From Botryosphaeria dothidea (Eukaryota > Ascomycota > Dothideomycetes > Botryosphaeriales > Botryosphaeriaceae), in NCBI GenBank assembly GCA_011503125.2, contig WWBZ02000013.1:434001-498000 (forward strand): a stretch of 64,000 nt of DNA. The letters are read 5' to 3'. Positions within the stretch are counted from its first letter, which is position 1, and every line of letters starts with the position of its first letter. Below, piece by piece: positions 11,643-23,160 of the stretch. Made by a program: the position numbers and the translations under genes. Under the pieces are notes generated by a model that saw nothing but the letters and a program-made list of their open reading frames with translations, did no database searches and was not told the origin of the DNA.

Positions 11643-11652
11643 GTCCGCGGAA
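11643..11652. promoter_or_regulatory. TCCGCGGAA core before the S15 hydrolase
   Basis: GTCCGCGGAA lies 132 bases before the upstream possible ATG (11785) and 270 bases before the downstream one (11923) of the S15 hydrolase. It differs in one base from the palindrome in the hydrolase/oxygenase promoter. A regulatory role is inferred. Confidence 0.4.
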
Positions 11653-11784
11653 TCAGCCAACCCTTCCGTCCCTCCACCACTGTTCCGAATACGGCTGGGC
11701 CCAGTCTTTTTTGAGTCGATTCTGATCCGGCACCTCAACTGGCTGCGGGCCTCGAACAGAGTGATACGGAAGTTCCGTTGTATC

Positions 11785-14023
11785 ATGGCCAAAGTCAGCG
11801 TCAATTGCATCCTGAGGACTTCTTTTCAAAAGCGATGGTTCCCACGATTGCTAGCTCCTTACCCGTTGATACAAACCATTTGCAAAACTCGATACTCCAT
11901 ACACACCTCCTCTCCCACCAAGATGGCTGATCACATTGAAATTGCCGGCATGAAGGTGCCGTTGATTGACACGGTGCGCCCGGAAGACCAGACGGACATG
12001 TTTCCGTATGTCAAGCAGACCAGGAAAACTGAAGTCTTGCCAAAAGGATGGCAGAAGGCTAGCAACAAGCGTCCTCTTCCTGAGGCGATAGTGTATGACC
12101 AGCATATCGAGATACCTATGAGAGATGGTGTTAAGGTAGACGTGCTTCTTTCCGTTGTATCTTCATTCCCTGCTCACCTACGACCGCAGATCTACGCCGA
12201 CGTCCTGAGACCGCATGATACAAAGGAAAAAGTCCCGGCTTTATTGGCCATAAGCCCTTACGGAAATGGTGGAAATGGTATGCTCTGCAGTGTCAGTTTC
12301 CTCTGTGTCTGCCCACCTCTTACTCATTTTCAGGATTTAAAATCTACGAGAACACGCCGTTCAGGGTAGGAGTACCGGAAGAGAAAACGTCAGGACTGGA
12401 AAAGTTTGAATCGTAAGTCATGTCAGTCCCGCACGACTGCTTGCACTAAAAGTTGTAAAGTGTTGATCCGGCCGAATGGATTCCGAGGGGCTATGCCATC
12501 GTCAACGCAGATGTGCGGGGATCCTGGGAGTCTGAGGGTCATTTGTACATCGAGGGCTCTAAGCCAGGTAAGTCTTAGGAATGAAGATGGATCTGTCCAA
12601 CCAAATCTGACCGCAGCACCAGGCATCGACGGCTACGACATCTGCGAATTCATCGCCGCCCAGGACTGGTGCAACGGCTCGATCGGCATGCAAGGTAACT
12701 CTTGGCTGGCGACCACGCAATGGACCACGGCCGTCCAGAAGCCGCCATCCCTCAAGGCCATCGCGCCGTGGGAAGGCTTCACCGACAAGTACCGTGAAGT
12801 GTGCTGCCGCGGAGGCATCCCGAACGTGCCCTTTGTCAGCTTCATCTTCAACAAGACCATCCGCGGTCGGCAGAAGCGCGAAGACGTTGCCCGCATGCTG
12901 CAGACGGACCCGCTCATGAATCCCTACTGGCAAGACAAGAACATCGACACGACCAAGATAACCATCCCCATCTACGCGCTGGCCAGTTACTCGTCAGCCA
13001 TCCATGGGTTCGGCACCGTGAAGTCCTACAACAATGCCGCCAGCACCGAAAAGTGGCTGCGCATCCACCCCACGCAAGAGTGGTACGACCTGTATACGCC
13101 CGCGGCCACCGAAGACCTACAGAAATTCTTCGACCGCTACCTGAAAGGCATCCAGAACGGCTGGGAAAAGATGACGCCCGTCCGGGTATCCGTGCTGCGC
13201 TTCAACCAGGTAAGTTGGCCACCACCACCCTTCCCTCCAACAAAAAACAACCTTTTCTGACCTTCCGCAGGACCCTCTCATCAACCTCCCCTTCTCTCAA
13301 TACCCGCCCAAGGACACCGAGTACCGGACGCTCTACCTCTCCGACTCCAGCCTCTCGCCCTCGGCCCCCACCAAAGCCGGAAGCATCTCCTACCAATCCG
13401 ACGACATGCTCGCCCCGCCCGCCGACTTCGTCCACGTTTTCGACCGCAAGACCACGCTGATCGGCTACGCCAAAGCGACGCTGTGGGTGTCCTGCGCGTC
13501 CGCCGACGACATGGACATCTACCTGTCGCTGCGCAAGGCCGACCGGGACGGCAAGGTGCTCGAGCAGGTCAACGTGCCGTGGGAGGCGTTGCCCGGCGGC
13601 GTGCGCACGACGGAGGCGGTGCCGAACAGCAACGTCGTGAAAGTAAGCCTTTTCCCCTCCCCTCGAAGAGAACGACGACTGACTCCCCCACAGCACTTCG
13701 GCCCCACCGGCGTCCTGCGCCTCTCGCACCGCGCGCAGGACCCCGTGCGCTCGACGCCCCTCATCCCCTTCCACCCGCACGACCGCGAGGAGAAAGTCGC
13801 GCCGGGCAGCGTGACGCGCGTCGAGATTGGGTTCTGGCCGGCGGGGATGCAGTTTGAGAGCGGCGAGCGGCTGGTGTTGCGGGCGCAGGGGTTTTTGGAT
13901 CAGTGTCGCGAGTTCCCGCAGCACATCAGCGCGAAGCCGGATAATTTGAATAAGGGGAGGCATGTGGTGCATTTTGGGGGCGAGTTGGATTCGAAGCTGG
14001 TGGTGCCGGTTGTGGAGGTTTGA
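11785..14023 (+). CDS. CocE/NonD-type (peptidase S15) hydrolase
   Basis: Seven exons: 11785 (or 11923)-12135, 12190-12277, 12334-12412, 12461-12567, 12617-13209, 13271-13642 and 13694-14023. The N-terminal alpha/beta-hydrolase part has RGYAIVNADVRGSWESEG and the nucleophile motif GMQGNSW. The C-terminal part is the jelly-roll domain of X-Pro dipeptidyl-peptidase/cocaine-esterase proteins (IGYAKATLWVSC... and the HVVHFGG end). The reaction would be hydrolysis of an ester or acyl bond. Two in-frame starts exist: 11923 (MADHIEIAG) and 11785. The latter adds 46 residues rich in R/K and S/T without acidic residues and ending CKTRYSIHTSSPTK, which looks like a mitochondrial presequence. No stop lies between them, so alternative starts could give two locations. 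The substrate is unknown. Confidence 0.85.
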
Positions 14024-15238
14024 TGGAGGAGTGGGGAGGGGGAGGGAATGGGGATAGGGGAGTTGGTGTTGTGGAAAAGTTCGGCGTGTGCTGATGCTGT
14101 GCTCTAGCCATTCTCCAACTGTGTTGTACCGTGCTTGCTTAAGAGATGTGGGAGAAGGTGGTGTCCGATAGCGGCCAAACCGTGATTGTTCGGGGACAGC
14201 ACCGGGATGAGGAACCCGTCGAAGTAACAGTTTGAGGGAGCTATAGAGCCCACGTGGCGGTCCCGAAGCAAGAGATGTGGTTCCAAAACTGCGAGAACCG
14301 GACGGCGATCAATCAGATCTGCACTCTGGTGGATATTATAGACACCCTTTCTAGATCTCGGTGGTTTTCTGTTTGTAGGCGCATCCAAATTGTTGACCAT
14401 CTCTGTTGTCGTCGTGGAAAACTTCTTCTCCCAGTGGATTCCTAATACACAAACTACCAAAAGTTATAGGAGGGCATCCCGGCAACTAGCGTCGTCTCTC
14501 TACACAAATGTCAGCTTACAATGGCACCAGAGGTCGTCGTTGAGATACTCCGTGACAGCGGAAGACTCGGAAGCAAACATCAGCAATTTCTCCGAGATGC
14601 AGATTCCTCCGACCCTCCTCTTCGCTCTCACCCCTGCCGATCGACCAAACGACACGGCTGCGATGACGTGACGCGGCTCTTTAGGCTGGCCTCTAGCGTT
14701 CCTTGAATAATGCTCAGATCCTTGCAGTGCAGTAGCAAGGCGTCCCCCCAAATTTTCTACAACGGGAAACCTGATCTCCGCTGCCATCGGATTCAAGATC
14801 CCGCCTGGCGCTTTGGGGAAGTGGAAAAATGATGTTTAGCCTTTTTGAGGAAAGACGGAGATCGCGAGGCGTTTTGGACGAAATAGCTTGTTTGGACGTC
14901 GATTGAAGCTGGTGTACAGAGATGGAAGACGCGGAAGCTCAACACCGTCGACCCACTTGTTATACAAGCGCGGTGGGGTGAGGGTGATGATACGGATGGC
15001 CACGCTAAACTGCCTCCATACCTAAGACCTCTTGACGGCTCGCCGTAGCTGCAGATGGCGACACCGGAGCCAGTCCATGGCATCTGACGATCACGTCTTG
15101 TGCTTGGCCGCTGGGAAGAAGAACAAATTGTCCTCCTTTTTGGCAGGGAGTTTGTGAGCTATAAAGCCGGCATGATGGCAAGACCCCGACAGACCCTGCA
15201 GGAAGAACCCACAGAAACCTTCCAGAACAGGGAGAGAC
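14024..15238. promoter_or_regulatory. Intergenic region and invertase promoter
   Basis: These 1.2 kb hold no gene I can support; the open frames on both strands are short and lack family features. TATAAA occurs at 15160-15165, about 74 bases before the invertase ATG, and is a plausible core promoter. Confidence 0.5.
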
Positions 15239-17258
15239 ATGCGCGCTCCCACCTCGCTGACGGCCGCCCTGGCCCTGGCCACGGCCTCCAGCGCCCTCCG
15301 AATCATCCCAGACGACCAAGACATCCCGCCGACGCTGGACGTCAACACGCTGGCCAACAACTCGCTCTTCACGCGCTGGCGGCCCACGTACCACGTCGCC
15401 GCTCCGGCAGGTCACATGAATGGTAAGGAGTCACCCCGGATGGGAATGATGTACACAACGCTGATACTTACTTCTCTTGACGCCAGACCCCTGCGGCCCC
15501 ATGTACGACCCCCAGCGCGACACCTACCACATCTTCTACCAGGCCTTCCCGCAGCACGTCAACTTCGGCAACACGACCTGGGGCCACGCCACGTCGCGCG
15601 ACCTCATCACCTGGACCGACGTCAACGGGTGGCAGGGGCGGAGCTTCGTCGCGCTCGAGCCGGGCGCCGCGTTCGGGTACGACTGGCTGGGCGACTTCTC
15701 GGGCGGCGCGGGCGCGGTCAACCTGCGCGGCGAGGCCGACGGCAACCTGACCATCTTCTACACGGGCGCGCGGTCGCAGCCGGATTTCTGGCGCAAGCCG
15801 TACCGCGTCGGCGCCGAGACGCAGAACGCGGCCACGTCGAGCGACGGCGGCCGCACGTGGCAGAAGTGGGAGGGGAATCCCATCCTCCATGGCGCGCCGG
15901 GCGGCTGGAACGTGACGGGCTTGCGCGATCCCATCTTTGCGCGCATGCCCGAGCTGGCGCGCGTGCTGGGCGATGATGAGGATACGTTTTACATCACGAT
16001 TGGGAGCGGGATCCGTGAGGTCGGGCCGCGCGCGCCGCTGTGGAAGGCGCCGGGGGATAATATTACGGATTGGCGGTTCCAGGGGTCGCTGTTTGAGGTG
16101 CCGCTGAACTTCACGTGGGGTGGGGATAGTAACAGGACGGGGAGCTTTGGTGGGAATTTCGAGATGGCGACGTTCTTCCCGCTGGTGGAGAAGGAGGAGT
16201 TTGGAGGTGATGGGGAGACGATCCACTGGACGTATGCGTTTGGTGCGGAGGGCTTCGAGTCGTTCGGACACAATTTGACGCACTGGTCGCTGTTTGCGCT
16301 GGGGAATGTGTCGAGGAGGGATAATGGGTCGGCGGAGTATACCATTACGGCTTCTGGTCCGACCGACTGGGGTAACAACTATGCCGTCAATACGTTCTGG
16401 GACACCAAGAACAAGAGACGCATCGCCTGGGGCTGGTCGGACGAGGATTTCAACGGGTACGGCGTGTCTCAGAATGGCTACCAGGGCTCGTTGCTCCTCC
16501 CTCGAGAGGTTTACATCCAGAAGGTCAAGGGTGTTGCTGCTCCTGCCGGTGGTGCTCCGGACGAAAGTGCGGAGATCTGGGAGGCGGAAGAAGGCGGAAA
16601 GACTTACACGGTGACGACGCTGGCCCAGCGTCCTCTTCCTGAGGTTGTGGCCGGAATCCAAGGGAACGAGACGTCCGTCGGCGACGTAGCAGTGAAGGGT
16701 GAGAAGAAGATCGATGGACTCAAGAGCGACACGTTCCACCTGCAAGCCACGCTCGAGGAGTGGCCGGCCGACGGGCAGGTTGGGTTCAAGGTGCGGGCGT
16801 CGCCGGGCGATGAGGAGTTCACGACCATCTACTACACGCCGTCCAACAACACGCTGGTGCTCAACCGCATCAACTCGTCGCTCATCACCAACTTCACGCG
16901 GACCAGCTTCAACGGCTACTTCGAGCCCTTCGTCCTCTCGTCGTCAGGCAAGGCCGAGCCCATCACGTTCAACATCTTCGTCGACGGGTCGCTGCTGGAG
17001 ATCTTCATCAACGACCGGCTGTCAATGACGTCGCGCGTGTATCCGTCGCGGGCGGATGCGCTGGGGGCGTCACTGGTGTCGACGGGCGGGGATGCGGCGT
17101 TCAAGAATGTGACGTTCTGGGACAGCATGGCGGACGTATGGCCGCAGAGACCGGCGAACACGAGCACGGAGCTGCAGACGGATCCATACTACATGACGCA
17201 TGTGACGATGGAGAACGAGTGGGTGCCGGTGGGATACCAGATTTACGATGGGTATTGA
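15239..17258 (+). CDS. Secreted GH32 invertase / beta-fructofuranosidase
   Basis: Two exons, 15239-15422 and 15487-17258, give a protein of about 650 residues. Residues 1-19 form a signal peptide ending in ASSA. The intron falls within the N-D-P-C-G motif whose Asp is the catalytic nucleophile; the spliced text is HMN-DPCG. The RDP motif (GLRDPIFAR) stabilises the transition state, and the acid/base glutamate is probably in NFEMATFFPL. The C-terminus is the GH32 beta-sandwich (FNIFVDGSLLEIFINDR). The enzyme would cleave sucrose or fructans outside the cell. Many Asn-X-Ser/Thr sites fit secretion. The long open frame on the opposite strand is a shadow caused by high GC. Confidence 0.93.
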
Positions 17259-17282
17259 GGTAACCGTAATGCGGTGGGAGAT

Positions 17283-17340
17283 ATAGACGATAGACTGGAA
17301 TAATAGACGGTAGACTGGATTAATAGATGGTAGACCGGAT
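17283..17340. repeat. Three 20-bp imperfect tandem repeats after the invertase stop
   Basis: The unit atagacggtagactggatta is repeated three times with a few substitutions, starting 25 bases after the invertase stop codon. It would lie in the 3' untranslated region. Confidence 0.75.
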
Positions 17341-18059
17341 CAATTGGTTGTCATTACTGCGCTTGGAACGAGCGAGGAGTGAAGAGTCGGTCGCAAACTT
17401 GACGCGTCGCGTGTCGGAGTCGCGCGGTCGATGACTCAGCGCGGCTGAACCTCGGGGGCGCTCCCACTCGTCACTTCTTCGCTCGGCCAGTCTCCGCATT
17501 TCCTCTCCAACACCACCACACTCCACCTCCACCTCCACCTCCCATCAACCCATCATCGCCCCGCCCATCGCGTCACATCACATCGCGCATTCCATATCGC
17601 AACATCGCTAGCACCACCTCCAGCACACTCGCTGTCGCCGTCATCGCCGACCGTCCCCGCTTCGCCTTCCACCGACCTCTTGCAGAGCTATCCGTACTGG
17701 CCCAGGTGCTACCATCCTTCGTGGACCAGCATCGCTGGGGCAGCATTCTTGTGGCGGACCGATAGCTCTGAAGGGCGGGGGAGGAGGTGGTGGTGGTGGA
17801 GGAGGTGCTTGATGGGGTTGTTGGTGCGGAGGACAGCCGGGCGAGGAAGATGGTGGGGGGATGTGGGAAGGGCTGTTGCGGTTGCGGTAGGAGTGGGGAG
17901 GGGAGGGCGGCGTCGGTGTAGGAGTGTGGCTCGGAGGTACGGGGAACAGATAAATTATGTGGCGTTGACTCTCACTACGTGACGGTCGGTATGATTTCAA
18001 ATGGATGAGATTTCGATTGCTTGAAAACATTCAGGAAATGCTCCTGCCGCATATGGAGG
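17341..18059. other. Intergenic region with low-complexity tracts
   Basis: A CCACCT-rich stretch (about 17510-17545) and a GGTGGT-rich stretch (about 17780-17860) dominate. The open frames here are proline- or tryptophan-rich translations of these tracts, not genes. Confidence 0.6.
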
Positions 18060-20949
18060 CTACCTCAAGAGAACATCCTTGAACTCCCTCTTAGTCTTGA
18101 CCCACTTTGTAAGCAGAATCCAGCCAATTGTCACCCGATACGCATACGGCCCCTGCCAACGTATGGCCATGACATTGACCACTGGAAACGAAGGAAGCGA
18201 ACTGGACACATATCTCGCACTCAATATGTGTCCTGCTCTGTCGCGGAATGTCAGGTCAAGTTCCGGTCTGTCCCTCAGAGCAGACATCCAACTGAGGATG
18301 CCCATGTTCGAAGACAAAGCCGGCATCAAGCAAGTCATGTCCGAGCGTGTGCCTAAAGATATGCCCATACATTCAATCTCCCCTATACCTTTCTCCAGAG
18401 ACCAGGTAAGGTAATTTTTGACGGAAGCATCTTCTGAATTGAGAATACCAATGCACTCTCCCATGTCGTTCAGGACATCGAGACTTCGACCACCCGTGTG
18501 GTAATGACCGAACGGTTCGTGTGTTTTGACCTTGAAAATGGGTGTTTGAGCGCGATTTGTCAACGCCTCCGGTATTTTACCATGGCCTCCTTCTTGTTCT
18601 GGAACTGGCAGCATAGGCTCTGGCAACATCTGATACCATTTCGAGCACAGCGTGTCCGGCTCGTGAGCCACGGTCCGCAGATTGACTTGAATCTCCTCGA
18701 ATGTGCTTTCCGAAAGAGGCTTGAACGGCCAGTCGGCCTCGATGCATCCAAAGCTCCATGAAACAGCCAGAATAAGAGACTTTTTGTTTTCCGACGGCTC
18801 GTGTTCGTCGAAATCATTGGGCTCTTCCAACCTTCGGGGGGTCCTCGCTTCCATGGCTCCTGGCTGTGGTGAGTTGGATCTCCATCGAACCAAAGTCTCC
18901 ACCCATGCATTGGGCTCGTTGTAGCAGACAGGCTCAGTGATTGATGCCCACGACCATGTAGGATATCTCTCTGCTCCTGGATCACGAACAATCGTGCTCG
19001 TTCTGCGACTCGTGCTCACTTCAGGGTGCCATAACAAGGCCATGTCAAAGTTCCGACGTGGCAAGCCATAGAGAAAGTTTTCATCAACGTCACCCGTACA
19101 GTGAGGAGGCGATGCCAGTCAAAGCGTTATAGATATCGGATTTTCTAGTGAGTCGCCGTTTCGTGTAATTTGAAAGATGGAATTTCCAGGTGCCGAACGT
19201 GGTTGTTCTTGGTGGCCGGAGCGGAGTACCGCCAAAGTTCACGTCAACGCTGAAGGCATCCTCCACATATGCCCGTTGTGTGTCTTCGAAAAATGCCCGG
19301 CACTCCGAGAAATATAGCACACGCTTAGACATTACGACTTCCTGGTATGTCCAGCCCCGGGTTGCCCAAGTGGAAGAGTTGATGGTGTGCGGTATTGAAG
19401 GCAATGAATAAATGAAAGCCATGCCGTTGATCTCATAATGCTTCCGGCAAAGTTTTCGTGGACAACTTACTCCAGGAATTCCATCGTCAACAGTACCTTC
19501 GAGCACAGCAATGGTGAATTTTGCCGAAGCGAATATGCTACGCATGGATTGGATTTGTTGCCTCTTCGTCTCATCATCATCTTGTATAATGCAAAGACGA
19601 TCTACCCAGAGATAGCGTTGGCCAACCTGATCACAGATCTGCATCGCATCGTTGATCGTCTGAGGGGTCCGGGAACGCGTGATACCTCCGTCCGTCTCGA
19701 GTTCGCTCACTGTAGACAGGGTCATGGTCCACATATTCAGATTTGGATGGGAGCCCCAGATATAACTGAGCGCCACAAATCCATCGTCGGGCATACCACG
19801 GACCAGGCATCGCCTTGCAACATCGATGACTCTGAAGGTTCTAGAAAGATTGCCAGCGAGCCCGCCAGAGCATCCTGGGTTGTTGGGGCCATGTCCACTG
19901 ATCCATCGCCGAATTTTGTCGCAATCTGTAAAACGTTGCACCATATTGTTCGGAGTTGTTGGCTCGCGGAGCTTTGGGGAAGACCCCATCGCAGCATCCA
20001 ATGCTGCCTTTTGAGCGGGGGCTAAATCCTGAGCAAACATGGTCGTGCCGGTGCTGGTAAGGTTTCCCACTCTTGTGCTAGAGAACCAAACATTCACAGC
20101 GATTGTCCAACGCGACTTGTCAGATCCGCGAAATACCATGTAAATTATGATACACGAATGTCTCAAATCTTCCACTCCGTAGCTTTCCAAGTCCGGAAGG
20201 CTTGATTTGATAGCTCCTTGGATGAGGTGACAAAAAGCGCACCCTTGATTTGGGGAAAAGCTGGCCAAATTCCCAAAGTTCATCATGAGTGCATCATTTA
20301 TCCGCGATGCATTCCCACAAAAGTATACGTGTCTTAGACGTAGGTGCTGACATAAAAGACACAGATGGTCGGCACGGCCACCCTCGTAGTGACATGTGTT
20401 GCAATCGCTGTGGAAAAGCTCGTACGTGTGTCCACCCACAAAATGAGGGCGATCGCAGTCTTCGGTTGCCTTGAAGTCGCAAAACTCACACGGAGGTGAT
20501 ATGGTCGCGTGTGGAAGTACCGCTGGTGTCTCTCGGAAGTTTTCGCTCTCGAAGGACGTCGTAAGCACACGAGCTCTGCGCGTCCGATGCAGTTGCCGGC
20601 CAGCGAGGAGTGAATGTTTTTCTTGTCGGCGGCGTTTCTGACAGTTGGCTTCAGATGTCGCCTTGGCTGAGGGACAGGACTGTTCCCTGCACGAGGATGA
20701 GCGAATCAGCTCTACGCTCCTGCAGTGTGACAGCCAGTGACGGTACCAGCGGCTACGCGGTGCGTCAAGCCATATCCTACGAGGACGCTGAATCTGGCTC
20801 CGGGCTATCGCATTGTTACTTTGGCGGTGGGTGGTGTGGATGTCGAATGCGCGCGCTTGTAGAGGGTACACCGTTGGAGCACTCCTTCTAAGATGTGCTT
20901 GAACGAATAAAGAGTGAAGATCAATCTTGTTATTCAGAAAAGAATGCAC
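18060..20949 (-). pseudogene. HET-domain protein, frameshifted near its C-terminal third
   Basis: The upstream part ends with a TGA at 19090-19092. It carries the HET domain of heterokaryon-incompatibility proteins: FVALSYIWGS, RYLWVDRLCIIQDDDETKR, FASAKFTIAV and TRGWTYQEVVMSKRVLYFSE. The downstream part (19090 to 18060) continues the family pattern in a frame shifted by one base: DENFLYGLPRRNFDMALLW and YPTWSWASI. The break sits at tacgggtgacg, and no intron with usable signals explains it, so one extra base is the simplest reading. A cysteine-rich segment (CEFCDFK, CNTC, CLLCQH) precedes the HET domain. No ATG is in frame near 20949, so the true first exon is unresolved. An intact version would trigger cell death after fusion with an incompatible strain. 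Confidence 0.8.
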
Positions 20950-21850
20950 TAACGTCCCCGACAGGCTTTCCGAACAGCGAGCATTCTCTCACAGAAGACT
21001 TCCCACCATCACACTGGACGATATCAGCGCATGTGTCATCGATAAGAGCCCTTTAAACATCCTATGCCTGATTTAATTTGTTATTTGGAGGGCGTTTGAT
21101 CAGATGTGTTGTGGCTAAGCATGCCCTTGGAATCCGATTGGTGTGTGCCGGAGCCCCATCTGTTCCGAAAGTTAGGTTTACACCGCTTGTTAATAAGCCT
21201 CATGCAGTCCGACACTAGCCGCGAAATCATCAGCCTTGTGGTGTCGGAGTTTCTTGGAGAAGCCCCGGGGCTGTGTGCGGGACGAAGACCAGATGGACAC
21301 GTCAAAATGCACGGCTGCACAACAAGTCCACCCGGCGAACCGTTTCCGGGATCGATTCACCGACCACCACGGCAATCTATCGGCCGAGATCAGCACTGAT
21401 GTTCGGATGGCCTTTCAGCCGCAAGTTCCGCATGTCTGGAGTTTAACACCTTGTCCCATGTTGAAGCTGGGGTTGTCGTTACTCGCGGTACGAAGATCCG
21501 TAATTAGGCCGATGAAACAGTCTGCCTTGGAGGTGGTCAGCAAAATGAGCAGAGATGCTACACTTACCTCACGGGCGGTCAACACACCCCTCAGTTGTGA
21601 GCTCGGTGTGGAAGAGCACGGAGTGCGTGGAGCAGTCGGAACGAGGTGATGTCATTCCGGCACTGGAGCTCGTATTCTTAGTTACACAGGTGGACCAATC
21701 CGCAGGCTCGAAACACGATTCATGCGTGATCTTGCCCCTTTTAAGGCAGACCACCTGGACAAGCTATAAATACCCTCATCTACCCGCCATTATCATTGCA
21801 AACAACCACAAGACCTACAAAACATAAACAAAAAGCCACCCAATTCCAAC
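20950..21850. promoter_or_regulatory. Intergenic region with TATA box before the NIS1-like gene
   Basis: No gene is supported in these 0.9 kb. TATAAATA at 21765-21772 lies 79 bases before the ATG of the secreted protein gene, followed by a CA-rich leader, as expected for a strongly expressed fungal gene. Confidence 0.55.
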
Positions 21851-22370
21851 ATGCTCTTCCAAAACACCCTCCTCGGCGTCGTCTCGCTCGCCTCGCTCGC
21901 CTCGGCCGGCATCGTCAGCTTCAGCATCCCCAAGACGGTCGTCCCCGGCGCCAAGTTCACCGCCACCCTGACCGACAACAACGCCACCAAGAGCCACGAC
22001 ATCTCCATCGCCTTCGGCATCGCCAGCGGCCCCTACGTCGAGACCTGGGGCGTCGGCACCGACCTGCTCGGCAAGTCCCTTCTGAACAACACCGGTGGGA
22101 TTTCCCCCCAAGCCTGCAGTTCCACGCAGCGCAAACTAACACGTCGAAACAGACATCACGCCCACCCCGGAGACCGTCGACGTCGAGCTGACCGTGCCGT
22201 CGTACTACGAGAAGGGCGAGGCCACCGTCGTCGCCATCGTGCACGCCCTCTCCGGCGCCAGGCTCTTCCCCATCTCGACGCTGTACAACGCGACCGTCAC
22301 CGTTGGCGAGGAGGCCAGCACCGAGACCGTTGAGAGCGGCGAGGGCCTGACGATTCCGCACCAGTACTAA
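21851..22370 (+). CDS. NIS1-like small secreted protein
   Basis: Two exons, 21851-22094 and 22153-22370, join in phase to give about 153 residues. A clean signal peptide (LLGVVSLASLASA) is followed by a small beta-rich domain: GIVSFSIPKTVVPGAKFTATL, ISIAFGIASG, VDVELTVPSYYEKGEATVVA and NATVTVG. Order, length and the 'IAFG(I/L)ASG' segment resemble the NIS1 family of conserved fungal secreted effectors, known to interfere with plant immune receptor kinases. There are almost no cysteines. The resemblance is from memory of the family pattern, not an alignment. A TATA box lies at the expected distance. It is next to a secreted metalloprotease, which may be coincidence. Confidence 0.72.
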
Positions 22371-23160
22371 AAAAAGCAAATTTTCTGTTGAGCTTAGTGT
22401 AAAATAGTAAAAAGTAATGCGAAAATTGTAATTATGTCCAAACTGTATCTCCTCTGAGCCCAATGAAAGGCATCTAAGCCACCAACAACGTGGTGGGGCA
22501 GATGCGCGGACCGTTCCGGACGCCACCGTGGTGGAGATGCAAGCCACGTCGAGTTTTCTGGGTGCGTGATGATATGAGATGGAGCAGTAGGTCTGCGAGC
22601 TTACTCGATCGTCTGTGTACGTCTTGTGCGACATGGAGTTTCCTTCAGTGCACATCACATCGAAGCACCAAGGTAGATTTGCAGCAGTAAATTGTTTAGT
22701 AACCGTATACGACGAGTCGCCTTGACGTGCGCCAAGCCGCTGCTAAATTAGGGACATGGTGCGTCCGGCCCGGTGGAAATTGAGAAAGAATGCTCAGGAC
22801 ATCCATGTTTTGTTCCAGCAACTAACGGTGCTCAACCCGGCTCTTGCAGTACTCCAATGGCCCTCCGAAAGAGGATCAACTTACGGGATACGTCAGATCA
22901 CGAGTTCTCCACACCATCACGTAGCAGTTGCACCCCCGGTAGATTCCCCGCAATGCTTGATGCTACCGCGTCGCCACACCTCGTATCGCATGCGGGCGAT
23001 AATACAACATCGGCATAACATCCGTGCGAGCTAGTATTCTTTCAGATAGCGAGAGAATAGCCCCTTTTCCACATCAAAATAGAATGTCCTTGCTACTGCT
23101 GAATCACGCACACATCATTTCTGTTTCACAAAGAACCAGAAACAGAACTGATATTGCAGC
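22371..23160. other. Intergenic region
   Basis: No gene or structural element is supported in this 790-base gap between the NIS1-like gene and the metalloprotease. Confidence 0.5.

Noticed and set aside
13202..13972. 256-residue minus-strand open frame
   Set aside because: Shadow of the S15 hydrolase exons, His/Arg-rich, no family features.
15468..16745. 425-residue open frame opposite the invertase
   Set aside because: It is an Arg-rich shadow of GC-rich codons in the GH32 gene; no motif, and the plus-strand product is certain.
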